Source: JABDII01 sp041576235 (GTDB lineage: Bacteria; Gemmatimonadota; Gemmatimonadetes; Gemmatimonadales; GWC2-71-9). Taken from it: a DNA stretch of 58,480 bases. Below the pieces are notes generated by a model. That model made no database searches. It saw only the letters and a program-made list of their open reading frames with translations, and was not told the DNA's origin. The stretch covers positions 1-58,480 of the forward strand of contig JBFGLJ010000001.1 in assembly GCA_041576235.1 (NCBI GenBank), in the 5' to 3' direction. Shown piece after piece: positions 8,487 through 17,086 of this stretch. Positions within the stretch are counted from its first letter, which is position 1. Each line of letters begins with the position of its first letter. A program made the translations under genes and the position numbers.

Positions 8487-9791
8487 CTAGTTCTTGGGAT
8501 ACTTCAGCCACCCCGGCCATTTCCAGGTCTCCGGCTCCCCGGTCGGGAGTGGGACGGCGGTCTCGTTCGCGACGACGAAATGCGGGGTGATCAACACGAG
8601 AAGCTCGGTCCTTCGGTGACGGGCATCGTTGGATCGGAAGAACTGCCCGAGAATCGGGATATCCCCAAGGATAGGGATTTTGGTCACGTTATCAATGAGA
8701 TTGTTATCGATGAGTCCGGCGATGGCAAGATACTGGCCCGCCCGGAGCTCGACCTCGGTTTCGGCGCGCCGGGTGAGGATGGTCGGGATCTCGAATCCGC
8801 CGATAACCAGGCCATTGGCGAAGTCGAGCGAGGACACCTCGGGCTCGACCTTCAAACGGATGGCTCCGCTGCGGGTGATGACCGGCAGAAACCGGAGCCG
8901 GACCCCGAACTCCTTGAACACTACCGTGATGGAGTTCGAACCGGCACTCTGAAGCACTGGGTAGGGAAACTCCCCACCGGCCAAGAAATAGGCTTCCTTG
9001 CCGGGGAGGGTGAGCAGGTTGGGCTCGGCGAGGCTCTTGAAGTTCCCCTTGGAAATCGAGGCCCGGATGATCCCCTCGATGCTGGACCCGGGTGTCCCGG
9101 GATTCGAGAGCAACACGCGCAGCAATCCGGAGGAGATGGTCTCGGCTTCCCAGTCGCCGTCGTCGCTCAAGTCCTGTGGATTGACGGTCAGGAACGCGCT
9201 CGAGATGTCCTTGATCGCGCTGCGATTCACCTCGGCGAACCGAACCTGGAGGAGGATCTGGACCGCCGGCGGGGCCACCAAGTTGTCGATGACGGTCGCT
9301 CCCGTCCCCTCGGCCAGTTCAATGGCGCGGGCCACGGTGTTGGGATCGCGCACCACGCCGGACAGGGTCACCGCGTTCCCGCTGGCGGTCACCGCGATGT
9401 TCTCCTCGGGCATGATGGACTTGATGAACCGCTCCAACCCGGGTGCGTCCGCGGTCACCTCGACGGAATAGAATTTGGGACCTTCCGTGGTCGACCAGAG
9501 CAACAGGCTCGTCGTGCCCAGCTGCTTTCCATTGATCAGCAGCTCGGTCGGCGATACCACCACCGCATCCGCGATCTCGGGGTCGCCCAGGGCGAACCGC
9601 TCCAGGGTGAAGGGATTGGTCAACAGGAGTGAGGCCCCCTTGGCCACCGAGAGCACTTGCTCCGGTTCCTTCAACACTTGCTGCGCCGCCGCCGCCTGGG
9701 AGAAGAGCGCCACGAGGCCCGCCGCGAGCAGCAAATGCCGGATTCGGGACTGCATTCTTCCAGGGAAACGCCGAACGGATTGAATACGCAC
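8487..9791 (-). CDS. cpaC: Flp pilus outer-membrane secretin CpaC/RcpA
   Basis: A secretin of about 434 residues. After a signal peptide (hydrophobic stretch ending ALFSQAAAAQQ) comes an N-terminal pilus/BON-like domain (EQVLSVAKGASLLLTNPF to about 150), then the secretin domain with LLTLPGKEAYFLAGGEFPYPV and the closing ILGDIPILGQFFRSND and TELLVLITPHFV. The GTG at 9791 is chosen because a GAGGG ribosome-binding sequence lies 5 bases upstream. ATG at 9755 is an alternative start. It forms the outer-membrane channel for the Flp pilus. Confidence 0.9.
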   Translation of the reverse strand: MRIQSVRRFPGRMQSRIRHLLLAAGLVALFSQAAAAQQVLKEPEQVLSVAKGASLLLTNPFTLERFALGDPEIADAVVVSPTELLINGKQLGTTSLLLWSTTEGPKFYSVEVTADAPGLERFIKSIMPEENIAVTASGNAVTLSGVVRDPNTVARAIELAEGTGATVIDNLVAPPAVQILLQVRFAEVNRSAIKDISSAFLTVNPQDLSDDGDWEAETISSGLLRVLLSNPGTPGSSIEGIIRASISKGNFKSLAEPNLLTLPGKEAYFLAGGEFPYPVLQSAGSNSITVVFKEFGVRLRFLPVITRSGAIRLKVEPEVSSLDFANGLVIGGFEIPTILTRRAETEVELRAGQYLAIAGLIDNNLIDNVTKIPILGDIPILGQFFRSNDARHRRTELLVLITPHFVVANETAVPLPTGEPETWKWPGWLKYPKN

Positions 9792-9825
9792 AGAGACCCT
9801 CGGTGATGCGGGTGTGGGGTTGAGG

Positions 9826-10659
9826 CTAGCGGTCGGAGAACTTGGTGAGCGTCTTCTGCCCTCCCTTGAAGCCTTCGACGATCGTCTCCTGGAATGGCCG
9901 GGAGGCCGACTGGGCCGAGACCCGCGGACGCGGCCGCGACGCGCGCGGCCCGACCCGGAGCAGATTGCTGGCTTGCACGCCCTGGGTGACCACAGTTGTG
10001 GTGTCGAGGGTGTTCCGCAGGGCCATTTGAATGCGGCCCTGGTTGGCCGCGAGGGCAAGCGTCTCGGCGTCCTCAGGGGACACCAGCACCGTGATGACCG
10101 TGACCGATTGGGGCTTCCCCTCGGCGTCGGTCTGGATCGACTGTCCGGCCGCAAGCGCCTGGATGTTCTGGAGGATGACCCGGGTGGTCGACCCTCCTTC
10201 GCCCCGATTCATGGTCAGCAACACATCGACCCGGGTGCCGGGGATGACGAAGCCGGCAACGCCTACCACTTCGTCCACGCGCACACTCAGGGCGCGCATC
10301 CCGTCGTTGATGATCATCGGGAGGCCGCCGCCACTGCCCTTGGGCGCCAGTTTCCCTTCCAATAAGGGCTCGTTGACTTTGACCGAGGTGATGACTCCGC
10401 GCCCCACCGCCTCTTCGACCGAGCCGAGAAACCCTGGCGGCATCACCTCGCCCGGCCACTCGATGGTCTGGACGTCACGTTCGGTCACGATCGACCCGAC
10501 CGGCATGTCACGAAGCGCCAGCACCACGCGGCCCTTGGGCGGCTCCGCCGAGAGCAGCGGGGTGGTTTGCTGGCGGATGTACGCCAGGGCCAGATACGCC
10601 GCGGCCACGCCAAAGCCCAGGGCGAGGACCAGCAGGAGCCACGGTTGCGGTCGTTTCAT
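9826..10659 (-). CDS. cpaB: Flp pilus assembly protein CpaB/RcpC
   Basis: A 277-residue protein with an N-terminal membrane anchor (5-27) and an SAF-type domain starting around VVLALRDMPVGSIVTERDV (about 45-106), followed by the RcpC/CpaB domain (IPGTRVDVLLTM, TRVILQNIQALAAGQ, ITVLVSPEDAETLALAANQGRIQMALRN split over 140-220). A basic, low-complexity tail follows. It is a periplasmic partner of the secretin, whose gene begins 34 bases downstream. Confidence 0.92.
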   Translation of the reverse strand: MKRPQPWLLLVLALGFGVAAAYLALAYIRQQTTPLLSAEPPKGRVVLALRDMPVGSIVTERDVQTIEWPGEVMPPGFLGSVEEAVGRGVITSVKVNEPLLEGKLAPKGSGGGLPMIINDGMRALSVRVDEVVGVAGFVIPGTRVDVLLTMNRGEGGSTTRVILQNIQALAAGQSIQTDAEGKPQSVTVITVLVSPEDAETLALAANQGRIQMALRNTLDTTTVVTQGVQASNLLRVGPRASRPRPRVSAQSASRPFQETIVEGFKGGQKTLTKFSDR

Positions 10660-10668
10660 GGAACGGCC

Positions 10669-11100
10669 CTAGCCTTCATTCCGCATGGTGAATTCCGTTG
10701 CCAACGTCACGACGCCGCCCGGGCTGGCCGAGGCGAGCGCGATGAGGGTGGAGAGGAACCGAAACTGGTACGGGTAGGTGATCCGAACGACCGTGAGATT
10801 CCCGGCGCCCGTCTTGAACCCGTTCGGGAACGTGATGGTGGCGGCCGCCGAGTCCAACGCTGCCCGGGCCATGGCGTTCTTGATGGTGAACTCCACATCC
10901 GCTTGCGTCACCGCGGGATCGAACACCACCGCTTGGCGGCAGCCCTCGCGGGCGGCATCGGTGAGCACCTGTTGCGAATTCCAGGCCCGCCCAAACTCGA
11001 TGACCCCGATCAGCATCAAGAGCAGAACCGGGACCACCAAGGCGAATTCGGCCAGGGCCTGCCCGGACTCCGAGCGACTCAATCGGCGGCGTAGGTTCAT
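10669..11100 (-). CDS. tadE: TadE-like pseudopilin
   Basis: A 143-residue TadE-family protein. The prepilin-type N-terminus is RSESGQALAEFALVVPVLL, with Glu five residues after the Gly cleavage site, so it should be processed by CpaA. The ATG at 11100 forms an ATGA overlap with the cpaA stop, which fixes this start over one 24 bases upstream. TadE pseudopilins are minor pilins needed for Flp pilus assembly. The gene ends 9 bases before cpaB. Confidence 0.9.
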   Translation of the reverse strand: MNLRRRLSRSESGQALAEFALVVPVLLLMLIGVIEFGRAWNSQQVLTDAAREGCRQAVVFDPAVTQADVEFTIKNAMARAALDSAAATITFPNGFKTGAGNLTVVRITYPYQFRFLSTLIALASASPGGVVTLATEFTMRNEG

Positions 11101-11618
11101 AAGAGCTTCCCTCCAAAAAACCACCAGATGATCGACCCGATTGCCATGGGCACCGCGTACGGGATCGCCGCGGCACCAGGCGAAGATAACGTCGGTCTCG
11201 AGCCGGCGCGGCCCAGGGTGACCAGGTGCACCAACAGTTTCCCCGAGTTGCGCAAGACGCGGACCAGAACCCCGCGCCTGAGCGCATCCCCGACGGCCAG
11301 CACCCCCCCAACCACTCCAATCACCAGCAGCGCTCCGAGCAAGTGGCTCGCCCCGAGGAACGCTCCCAGTGCAATCAAGAGCTTGGCATCACCCCCGCCT
11401 ACAGCCCCCAAAGCAAAGAACGGTATTCCAAGGAGGAAGGCGAAGCCTGCTCCCCAGAACCCGTCCAGGATCGCCTCGAACCCGAATGGGACCCGAAGCG
11501 CGAGCGCAACAAGCAGTCCTGCTAGCGTGAGCGCATTGGGGATGCGCCGAGTTCGAAGGTCAAACCACCCGGCGGCAAGGGCCACGGCGACGAACACAAT
11601 GTCGAAGACCAATTGCAC
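11097..11618 (-). CDS. cpaA: Prepilin peptidase CpaA/TadV
   Basis: A 173-residue polytopic peptidase of the A24 aspartic family. The two catalytic aspartates are visible: Asp20 in WFDLRTRRIPN and Asp77 in GGGDAK. About five to six membrane helices are predicted, and the N-terminal methylase domain of PilD is absent, as expected for the Flp-specific enzyme. It processes Flp and the TadE/TadG-like pseudopilins. It is separated from flp by a strong hairpin and overlaps tadE by 4 bases. Confidence 0.92.
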   Translation of the reverse strand: MQLVFDIVFVAVALAAGWFDLRTRRIPNALTLAGLLVALALRVPFGFEAILDGFWGAGFAFLLGIPFFALGAVGGGDAKLLIALGAFLGASHLLGALLVIGVVGGVLAVGDALRRGVLVRVLRNSGKLLVHLVTLGRAGSRPTLSSPGAAAIPYAVPMAIGSIIWWFFGGKLL

Positions 11619-11653
11619 CAGCCGCCTCGGGCTCCCTCCAGCAGAAACCGCAA

Positions 11654-11679
11654 AGGGCCGGGCGCAGGCGCCCGGCCCT
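11654..11679 (-). terminator. Hairpin between flp and cpaA
   Basis: A perfect 12-base inverted repeat (AGGGCCGGGCGC and its complement) with almost no loop lies 15 bases downstream of the flp stop. Read on the minus strand it is followed by TTGCGG, not a long T tract, so it could be a partial terminator or a 3' stabiliser that keeps pilin mRNA in excess over the assembly genes. Confidence 0.6.
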
Positions 11680-11694
11680 GTTGCGGCCTACCGA

Positions 11695-11889
11695 CTACGG
11701 GTTGTACGCTGGCGAATTCGGCGCCGCGTTCAGCGCGTTGGTCGCCGAGGTGAAGACGTCCCCGATGGCGTTCCGGAACAGCACCAGCGTCGCGATGAGC
11801 GCGACCGACACGAGCGCGATGATCAAGGCGTACTCGGTCAAGCCTTGCCCGGACTCATCCGCGAGGAAACGGGTGAGCAGGTTCTGCAT
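11695..11889 (-). CDS. flp: Flp-type major pilin
   Basis: A 64-residue prepilin with the Flp signature ESGQGLTEYALIIALVSVALIA. Predicted CpaA cleavage follows Gly14, giving Gln15 as +1, Glu19 at +5 and Tyr20 at +6, and a mature pilin of 50 residues. A strong ribosome-binding sequence (AGGAGGAG) sits 6 bases before the ATG, consistent with high expression. It is the first gene of the Tad operon. Confidence 0.95.
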   Translation of the reverse strand: MQNLLTRFLADESGQGLTEYALIIALVSVALIATLVLFRNAIGDVFTSATNALNAAPNSPAYNP

Positions 11890-12142
11890 GTGAGCCTCCT
11901 CCTGAGTGGTACGGATAACGACCCTGCATGTGGAAAACGAGTGTCAGGGGGGCAATCATACGTCCGCACCTCGGCGTATGCCTCGTGAACGGTCCGGGAA
12001 GCGGCCCTCCTGCTTCGAGCGCGAAAGTACGGCGCAATCGGCATGCCCGCAAGGGGGGCTCGGGGCGATTCTGTAACATGTTGCTATATAATAATTTAGG
12101 CAGTTCTCTCTGGATGGGGAGCGGCCTCCCTGTGTCGCGCCG
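11890..12142. promoter_or_regulatory. Divergent intergenic region upstream of flp
   Basis: These 253 bases separate flp (minus) from the membrane-protein gene (plus). They hold an AT-rich island at 12081-12096 with TATAAT at 12087-12092 on the plus strand, and a TGTGGAAAA nonamer (DnaA-box type) at 11929-11937. No convincing -35 box was found for either direction, so promoter placement is tentative. No small gene is seen. Confidence 0.35.
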
Positions 12143-13879
12143 GTGCGGCAAGGTCGTGTGGCCAGCGTCACAGATTTGGCGGAATCAGGATTACCCCCCA
12201 CCCCCGAACTGCTGGGCACCCCATTTGCGAGAGAAGGCCTACCTTTGTCAGGCCACAGCGTCCGATGCCCTCACCGGGAGCCGACCATCCAGCCCGAACC
12301 CGCGCCCAAGAAGTCGATCCAGCCGGCCATCTTCGACCTCGTGTTTCTCACGTGGGCGGTGGTCATTCCGCTGGTGTTCCCTGGGCGTCTCATCAACAGC
12401 GACGGGGACCTGGCGCGTCACCTCCGCCTCGGGAGCCACATGCTCGACCACCGCGCCTTCATCCGCGAGGACTTCTTCTCGTGGTCCAAGGCCGGTGAGC
12501 CCTTCGTCGCGTTCGAATGGTTGAGTGAGATCATCTATGCCACGGTGCACCGGCTGAGCGGACTGGCCGGAATCGCCATCTTCGCCGGCCTGTTGCTCGC
12601 GTTCACCTATGCGCTGCTGGTCCGGTTCCTCCTCCGCCGCGACGTCGACCCGATGTTGGCCTATTTGGTTGGAATGCTGGCAGCCATTGTCGGCGCTATC
12701 CACTGGCTGGCCCGTCCCCATCTGGTCACCTTCTTGGCCGTCGTGCTCCTGTTATCCCTGCTCGAGCGCCGGAGCCCGGCCAAGCTCTGGCTCTATGGGC
12801 TCCTCTTCGCCATATGGGCCAACCTCCACGGCGGGTTTCTGTTCGGACTGGTGCTCATCGGCATCTATTTCGCCGGATCGCTCGCCGAAGCGCTCACGGC
12901 CGAAGAGCCCGAACCATGGCGCGAGCGTGTCCGGCACTATGGTTTGGCGCTGGTGATCGGCACCGCGGCAACGGTGCTCAACCCAAACGGCATCGGGCTC
13001 CTGACGCACGTCGTGACGTTCATGGGCGAAGACTTCCTGCACGACGTCACCAACGAGTTCATGTCGCCCAATTTCCATCTCCTGAGTGGAAAGATCTTCT
13101 TGTTCGCGCTGGTGCTGGTCATGGCCGGGTTGGGCTTGAGCCGGCGGCGGCCGATCTACCCGCGTCTATTCATGATCCTGGCCAATGTGGCCTTTGCCCT
13201 CTTGGCCATGCGGAACATCGCCATCTTCGGGCTCACTGTTCTCCCGGTCCTGGCCTTGCACATCGACCCGGAGTGGCGCCGCCTCAGGGACATCGGGGGC
13301 GTGCGCGCCGTGTTCGCGCGCGACGAGGCCCGCCGCACCCCAGGGCGGTGGGCGGCGGGGCTCGCCGTCGTGTTGGTCCTCCTTGGCCTCAACCGCGGCT
13401 CGGTCGGTCCCGTCCAAGTCGTGCCCGATACCTTCGACGAGCGGATCTTTCCCGTCGAGGCCGTCGAGCTGGCCCGGGCCGAGGGGATCGAGGGCAACAT
13501 GTTCCACGAGTTCATCTGGGGTGGCTACCTGCTGCTCCAGTGGCCGGAGCAAAAGGTCTTCATCGACGGCGGCACCGACTACTACGGCACGGAGCTCTAC
13601 CGCGAGGCGATCGACATCATCACCCTCAAGCCGGGGTGGCGCGACAAGCTGGCTCAACGGGATGTCTCGGTGGTGTTGGTGCCCACGGTGTCGGTGCTGG
13701 GCCACGAACTGATTCGGGATCCTGAGTGGCGGGTCCATTATTGCGATACCACCGCGGCGATTCTGCTCCGCGGGCGCCGCGCGGGCCCGCCCGCCGAGGC
13801 CCCCGCGACCACCGACCGCGAGACGCTATGGGCCTGCTACCAGGCGACCCTCGCCCGAGACCAGCGGGACGCGACATGA
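12143..13879 (+). CDS. Multi-pass membrane protein, GT-C-like
   Basis: A protein of up to 578 residues with about 10 hydrophobic segments beginning near residue 60. An acidic loop after the first helix (INSDGDLARHLRLG) recalls the GT-C glycosyltransferase layout. The soluble C-terminal part contains FHEFIWGGYLLLQWPEQ followed by KVFIDGGTDYYG, a pattern found in uncharacterised bacterial membrane proteins. The start is uncertain: GTG at 12143 gives a long polar N-terminus, and TTG at 12245 with AAGG upstream is an alternative. The stop overlaps the next gene (ATGA). Substrate unknown. Confidence 0.75.
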   Translation: MRQGRVASVTDLAESGLPPTPELLGTPFAREGLPLSGHSVRCPHREPTIQPEPAPKKSIQPAIFDLVFLTWAVVIPLVFPGRLINSDGDLARHLRLGSHMLDHRAFIREDFFSWSKAGEPFVAFEWLSEIIYATVHRLSGLAGIAIFAGLLLAFTYALLVRFLLRRDVDPMLAYLVGMLAAIVGAIHWLARPHLVTFLAVVLLLSLLERRSPAKLWLYGLLFAIWANLHGGFLFGLVLIGIYFAGSLAEALTAEEPEPWRERVRHYGLALVIGTAATVLNPNGIGLLTHVVTFMGEDFLHDVTNEFMSPNFHLLSGKIFLFALVLVMAGLGLSRRRPIYPRLFMILANVAFALLAMRNIAIFGLTVLPVLALHIDPEWRRLRDIGGVRAVFARDEARRTPGRWAAGLAVVLVLLGLNRGSVGPVQVVPDTFDERIFPVEAVELARAEGIEGNMFHEFIWGGYLLLQWPEQKVFIDGGTDYYGTELYREAIDIITLKPGWRDKLAQRDVSVVLVPTVSVLGHELIRDPEWRVHYCDTTAAILLRGRRAGPPAEAPATTDRETLWACYQATLARDQRDAT

Positions 13880-14580
13880 GCCAGCCCGAGGTGGAGTTGG
13901 TCCGCGCCGACACGGCCCCCGAAGACGTCACGTCCGCGCCCCGGGCCCGGCATCACTGGTCAGACTGGGCCGGCTTCGTCCTCAATCTGGGGATGGCGGT
14001 CTTCATCCTGGCCCGCTCCTGGCGGCTCGGCATCTTCATACTGCCCGGCCTCTGGTATGAGCTCATGGTGGCGGCGTCGTTTCTCATCCGCCGCCCGGCC
14101 GTGCGGAAACTGACCGGATGGCTTCCCCGCGTCGCCACCTACGGCGGCAGCCTGCTCATGCTGGCCGTCCTGCAACTGGCGGTGATCTGGTTCCCGGATT
14201 GGGCCACGGCCTCGTCCACCGCGTCCCTCCGCATCGGCGGCTCATTGATTTGGCTGCTCGGGACCCTCATCGGCATCTGGCCGTTGTGGTATCTCCGCAA
14301 ATCATTCAGCTTGGAGCCGCAGGCGCGGAACCTGGTAACGACCGGCCCGTATCGCATCGTCCGGCACCCGATCTACGCCATGTACACGCTCAACTACCTG
14401 GGACTCTGGATCTCCCATCTCACCGTCCCGCTCGGGATTGCCCTTGGGGTGTGGTTTGGACTGACGCTCTTGCGCATTCATTACGAGGAGAAAGTACTGA
14501 CCCAAGCGTTCCCCGCCTACGCCGACTATCGCGACCGGGTTGGCGCCCTCCTACCTCGCATCTTTCGGGCGAGCTCCTAA
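13876..14580 (+). CDS. Isoprenylcysteine-methyltransferase-like membrane protein
   Basis: A 234-residue membrane protein with about five helices. The C-terminal half carries the ICMT/PEMT-type cofactor pattern: LVTTGPYRIVRHPIYAMY, followed by helices and LRIHYEEKVLTQAFPAYADYRDRV. Members methylate lipid or isoprenoid-linked carboxyl groups, or phospholipid amines. The actual substrate here is unknown. The ATG at 13876 overlaps the upstream stop (ATGA), which fixes the start and implies co-translation. Confidence 0.85.
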   Translation: MSQPEVELVRADTAPEDVTSAPRARHHWSDWAGFVLNLGMAVFILARSWRLGIFILPGLWYELMVAASFLIRRPAVRKLTGWLPRVATYGGSLLMLAVLQLAVIWFPDWATASSTASLRIGGSLIWLLGTLIGIWPLWYLRKSFSLEPQARNLVTTGPYRIVRHPIYAMYTLNYLGLWISHLTVPLGIALGVWFGLTLLRIHYEEKVLTQAFPAYADYRDRVGALLPRIFRASS

Positions 14581-14591
14581 GCGGGCGGCCC

Positions 14592-15335
14592 ATGGACGAG
14601 AGTCTCTACTGGAAGTTTCTCGAACTGGAGCGATCCCACTGGTGGTTCGTGGCGCGGCGGGAGATCCTCATGGCCCTCGCCAACCACTACCTGCCGGCCA
14701 AGGGTCGCATTCTCGACGTCGGCTGCGCCACCGGGTTCTTCATCGAAGCCGCCCGCGAGCACTTCGATGCCTGGGGCATCGACCCGTCGCCCACCGCCGT
14801 ATCCATCTGCCAAGAGCGCGGCCTCACCCAGGTCGTCCAGGGATCCACCGATGACCTCTCGGCGGTGGCGGACAAGCGGTTCGACGCGGTGGGCTTCTTC
14901 GATGTCATCGAACATGTCGAGGACGACCTCGGCGCGCTGCAGCACGCCCGCACGGTCCTCACGGATCGGGGCCTCGTGATGATCACCGTGCCGGCGTTCA
15001 TGTGGCTCTGGTCCGAGCACGATGTCATCAACGAACACAAGCGGCGTTACGTCAAAGCGGAACTGGGCCAGCTCCTCGAGCGGTCAGGGTTCGCGATCGA
15101 GCAGCTGACGTACTTCAATTCCTTCCTGTTCCCCTCGGCCGTGCTGGCCCGACTCGGTCGCCGGCTCATCCGGAGTGTGGGCAAGGCCGATCTCAGCATG
15201 CCGCCGCCGTGGATGAACCGCCTCATGACCAGGATCTTCGCCAGCGAGCGCCGGCGACTGGTCCCCAATTCCCACCCCCGCGGTTTCCCAACTGGACTCT
15301 CCGTCCTCGCCATCGCGAGAAAGCGCCCGTCCTAG
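14592..15335 (+). CDS. Class I SAM-dependent methyltransferase
   Basis: A 247-residue methyltransferase. Motif I is ILDVGCATGFFIEAA (about 39-53), the acidic end of strand 2 is WGIDPSP, and motif IV FDAVGFFDVIEHVEDD is followed by VMITVPAFMWLWSEHD. This GFFDVIEHV/WSEHD type is common in glycan and cell-surface gene clusters. It lies 11 bases after the ICMT-like gene. It ends 4 bases inside the convergent membrane-protein gene. Confidence 0.88.
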   Translation: MDESLYWKFLELERSHWWFVARREILMALANHYLPAKGRILDVGCATGFFIEAAREHFDAWGIDPSPTAVSICQERGLTQVVQGSTDDLSAVADKRFDAVGFFDVIEHVEDDLGALQHARTVLTDRGLVMITVPAFMWLWSEHDVINEHKRRYVKAELGQLLERSGFAIEQLTYFNSFLFPSAVLARLGRRLIRSVGKADLSMPPPWMNRLMTRIFASERRRLVPNSHPRGFPTGLSVLAIARKRPS

Positions 15336-17086
15336 GCCGGCGCGCGGCCGCGGTGCCAGCCGGTGGCGATCGCGATCCCCCCGACGCCGATCAGCACGAG
15401 GAGTTGCAGCAGCTCGACCGGGTCGGCCAAGGTGAACCGGAAGCCCGCCCGGGGCACCGGAGCCAGATCACCCTGGGCATGATGCGGCGGCCGGCCTGGC
15501 CCTCCGGCGAAACCGGCGTCACGCTCGTAGACATCATGGAGACCGACCGTCGTCAGGTACCGGTACCCCGTGAGGGCCTCGGCAAACCGAGCATCTCGTT
15601 GGAAATAGGCCAGGTAATCCAGCCGCCGGTCGCCGTTGTCGGGGACATCACGCGCGGTAGACAGGACAAGCAGGAGCCGCGGACGCGACCGCACGACGTC
15701 GTCGACCACCGCGTCGATGAAGTTCTGCTCCAAGGCAGAGGCTCGGTCGATGGCGCGATACTGGAGGGGGGCGGGCCTCCCGAAGTCCTCGGCGTAGAGC
15801 ACCCAGAGAATCCAGAGGCTCGGGAAGCGGAGCGGCCACTCGGCGCCCGCATAGGGAACCAACGGCCACGCGGACCGCATGTTGTAGGACAACACTGCGA
15901 CCGGTTCTCCGGCGGCGCGCTGATGCACCAGGTCCGCCAGGTCCCAGAATCCACTGTGCAGCTCCACCTGCCCGCCACGAGGCTCCATGGCGCGCCAGCC
16001 GGCGGCCACGCTGGCCCCCACGATCGCCGCAACCAGCACCGCCAAGGCCACGGTGCCATAGAGGCGCTCGGCCAGCGAGCGGAGCGGGCGAACGAGGCTG
16101 GCGACAAGGACGCCGAGGAGCATGATGGAACACGCAGAGGCCGGATAGAAGTGATAGTTCCAACCCTTCTGTTGAATCGTGGCGACGAGGAGAAGCCCAA
16201 GAACCGAGACGGCGAGCCCGGTGGAGAGGCCAGGCCGCGAGGAGGCCTTTCGGAGAGCGAGGTATGCCAGGAGGGCAACGAGCGGAAGTCGCGACCCCTC
16301 GCCGAAGAGCAGGGTGACGAGGAACGAGTTCCTGAGAAACGCCAAGTAGGCGCCCCCCATGTCTCGAACCAAGGTGAGATACTGGGGAGTCAGGACAAGA
16401 ACGGCTCCGGCATAGGCGATCAAGACGCCCAGGACCCAGGCATTCTCGATCCGCACTCTGGGCCGGCTCCGGTGCGCCACAGCCAGCCACCCTTCGAGTG
16501 CCACCCACAACACAACGAACTGTGGTTTGAGGGCGACACCGAACCCGGCCATGACCCCAACCACATGCAACGCCCAGCCTGCCGGAGAGTGGTTCATCCG
16601 CCTGGCAATGATCACGAAGATGTAGGGCAGGACCAACGCGAGCATCAGGTGCTCGCGCTCGCTGAACACCTCGCCCGGGGCCAGGAACAGCGCCACCGCA
16701 GCGAGCACCGTGACCCAGCGACGCCATGCCCGCTCACCAGGGAGCAGCACGCGAAGCCCGAGCTGCAACGCCACGAGCGAGAGGACGAGGATGAGGCCCA
16801 TGACGATTCGGAACACCAGGATGTCCGGAAGGCCCAGGCCGCGGGCCAGCAGGATGGCTGGGAAGTTGAAGGCCACAATGAGCGGTGGGTTGATCTCAAC
16901 AACGTCGACGTAGAGCCTGGCCCCGTCGAGCACCCGTGCCGCCGCATAGAGCAAGAACGCGTTGTCAGGGTCTGGAGGCGCCACGAATTCCGAGGCGAGA
17001 CCGACAATGACACACGTCAAGACGAGCAGACCGAACACCACCGGTCTCTCGAGCACGGCCATTCGCCCGATCGCCCTGACGTTCAT
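15332..17086 (-). CDS. GT-C-like polytopic membrane protein A
   Basis: A 584-residue protein with about ten membrane helices. It is a clear paralogue of the 18893-20788 product. Shared blocks are LYVDVVEINPPLIVAFNFPAI, FSEREHLMLALVLPY, ALKPQFVVLWVALE and ATIQQKGWNYHFYP, and the soluble C-terminal domain shares SLWILWVLYAEDF and DAVVDDVVRSRPRLLLVL. The acidic residues after helix 1 suggest a GT-C glycosyltransferase using a lipid-linked sugar donor. This is inference from topology and not proof. The start overlaps the neighbouring phosphatase-superfamily gene by 4 bases. Confidence 0.75.
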   Translation of the reverse strand: MNVRAIGRMAVLERPVVFGLLVLTCVIVGLASEFVAPPDPDNAFLLYAAARVLDGARLYVDVVEINPPLIVAFNFPAILLARGLGLPDILVFRIVMGLILVLSLVALQLGLRVLLPGERAWRRWVTVLAAVALFLAPGEVFSEREHLMLALVLPYIFVIIARRMNHSPAGWALHVVGVMAGFGVALKPQFVVLWVALEGWLAVAHRSRPRVRIENAWVLGVLIAYAGAVLVLTPQYLTLVRDMGGAYLAFLRNSFLVTLLFGEGSRLPLVALLAYLALRKASSRPGLSTGLAVSVLGLLLVATIQQKGWNYHFYPASACSIMLLGVLVASLVRPLRSLAERLYGTVALAVLVAAIVGASVAAGWRAMEPRGGQVELHSGFWDLADLVHQRAAGEPVAVLSYNMRSAWPLVPYAGAEWPLRFPSLWILWVLYAEDFGRPAPLQYRAIDRASALEQNFIDAVVDDVVRSRPRLLLVLSTARDVPDNGDRRLDYLAYFQRDARFAEALTGYRYLTTVGLHDVYERDAGFAGGPGRPPHHAQGDLAPVPRAGFRFTLADPVELLQLLVLIGVGGIAIATGWHRGRAPA

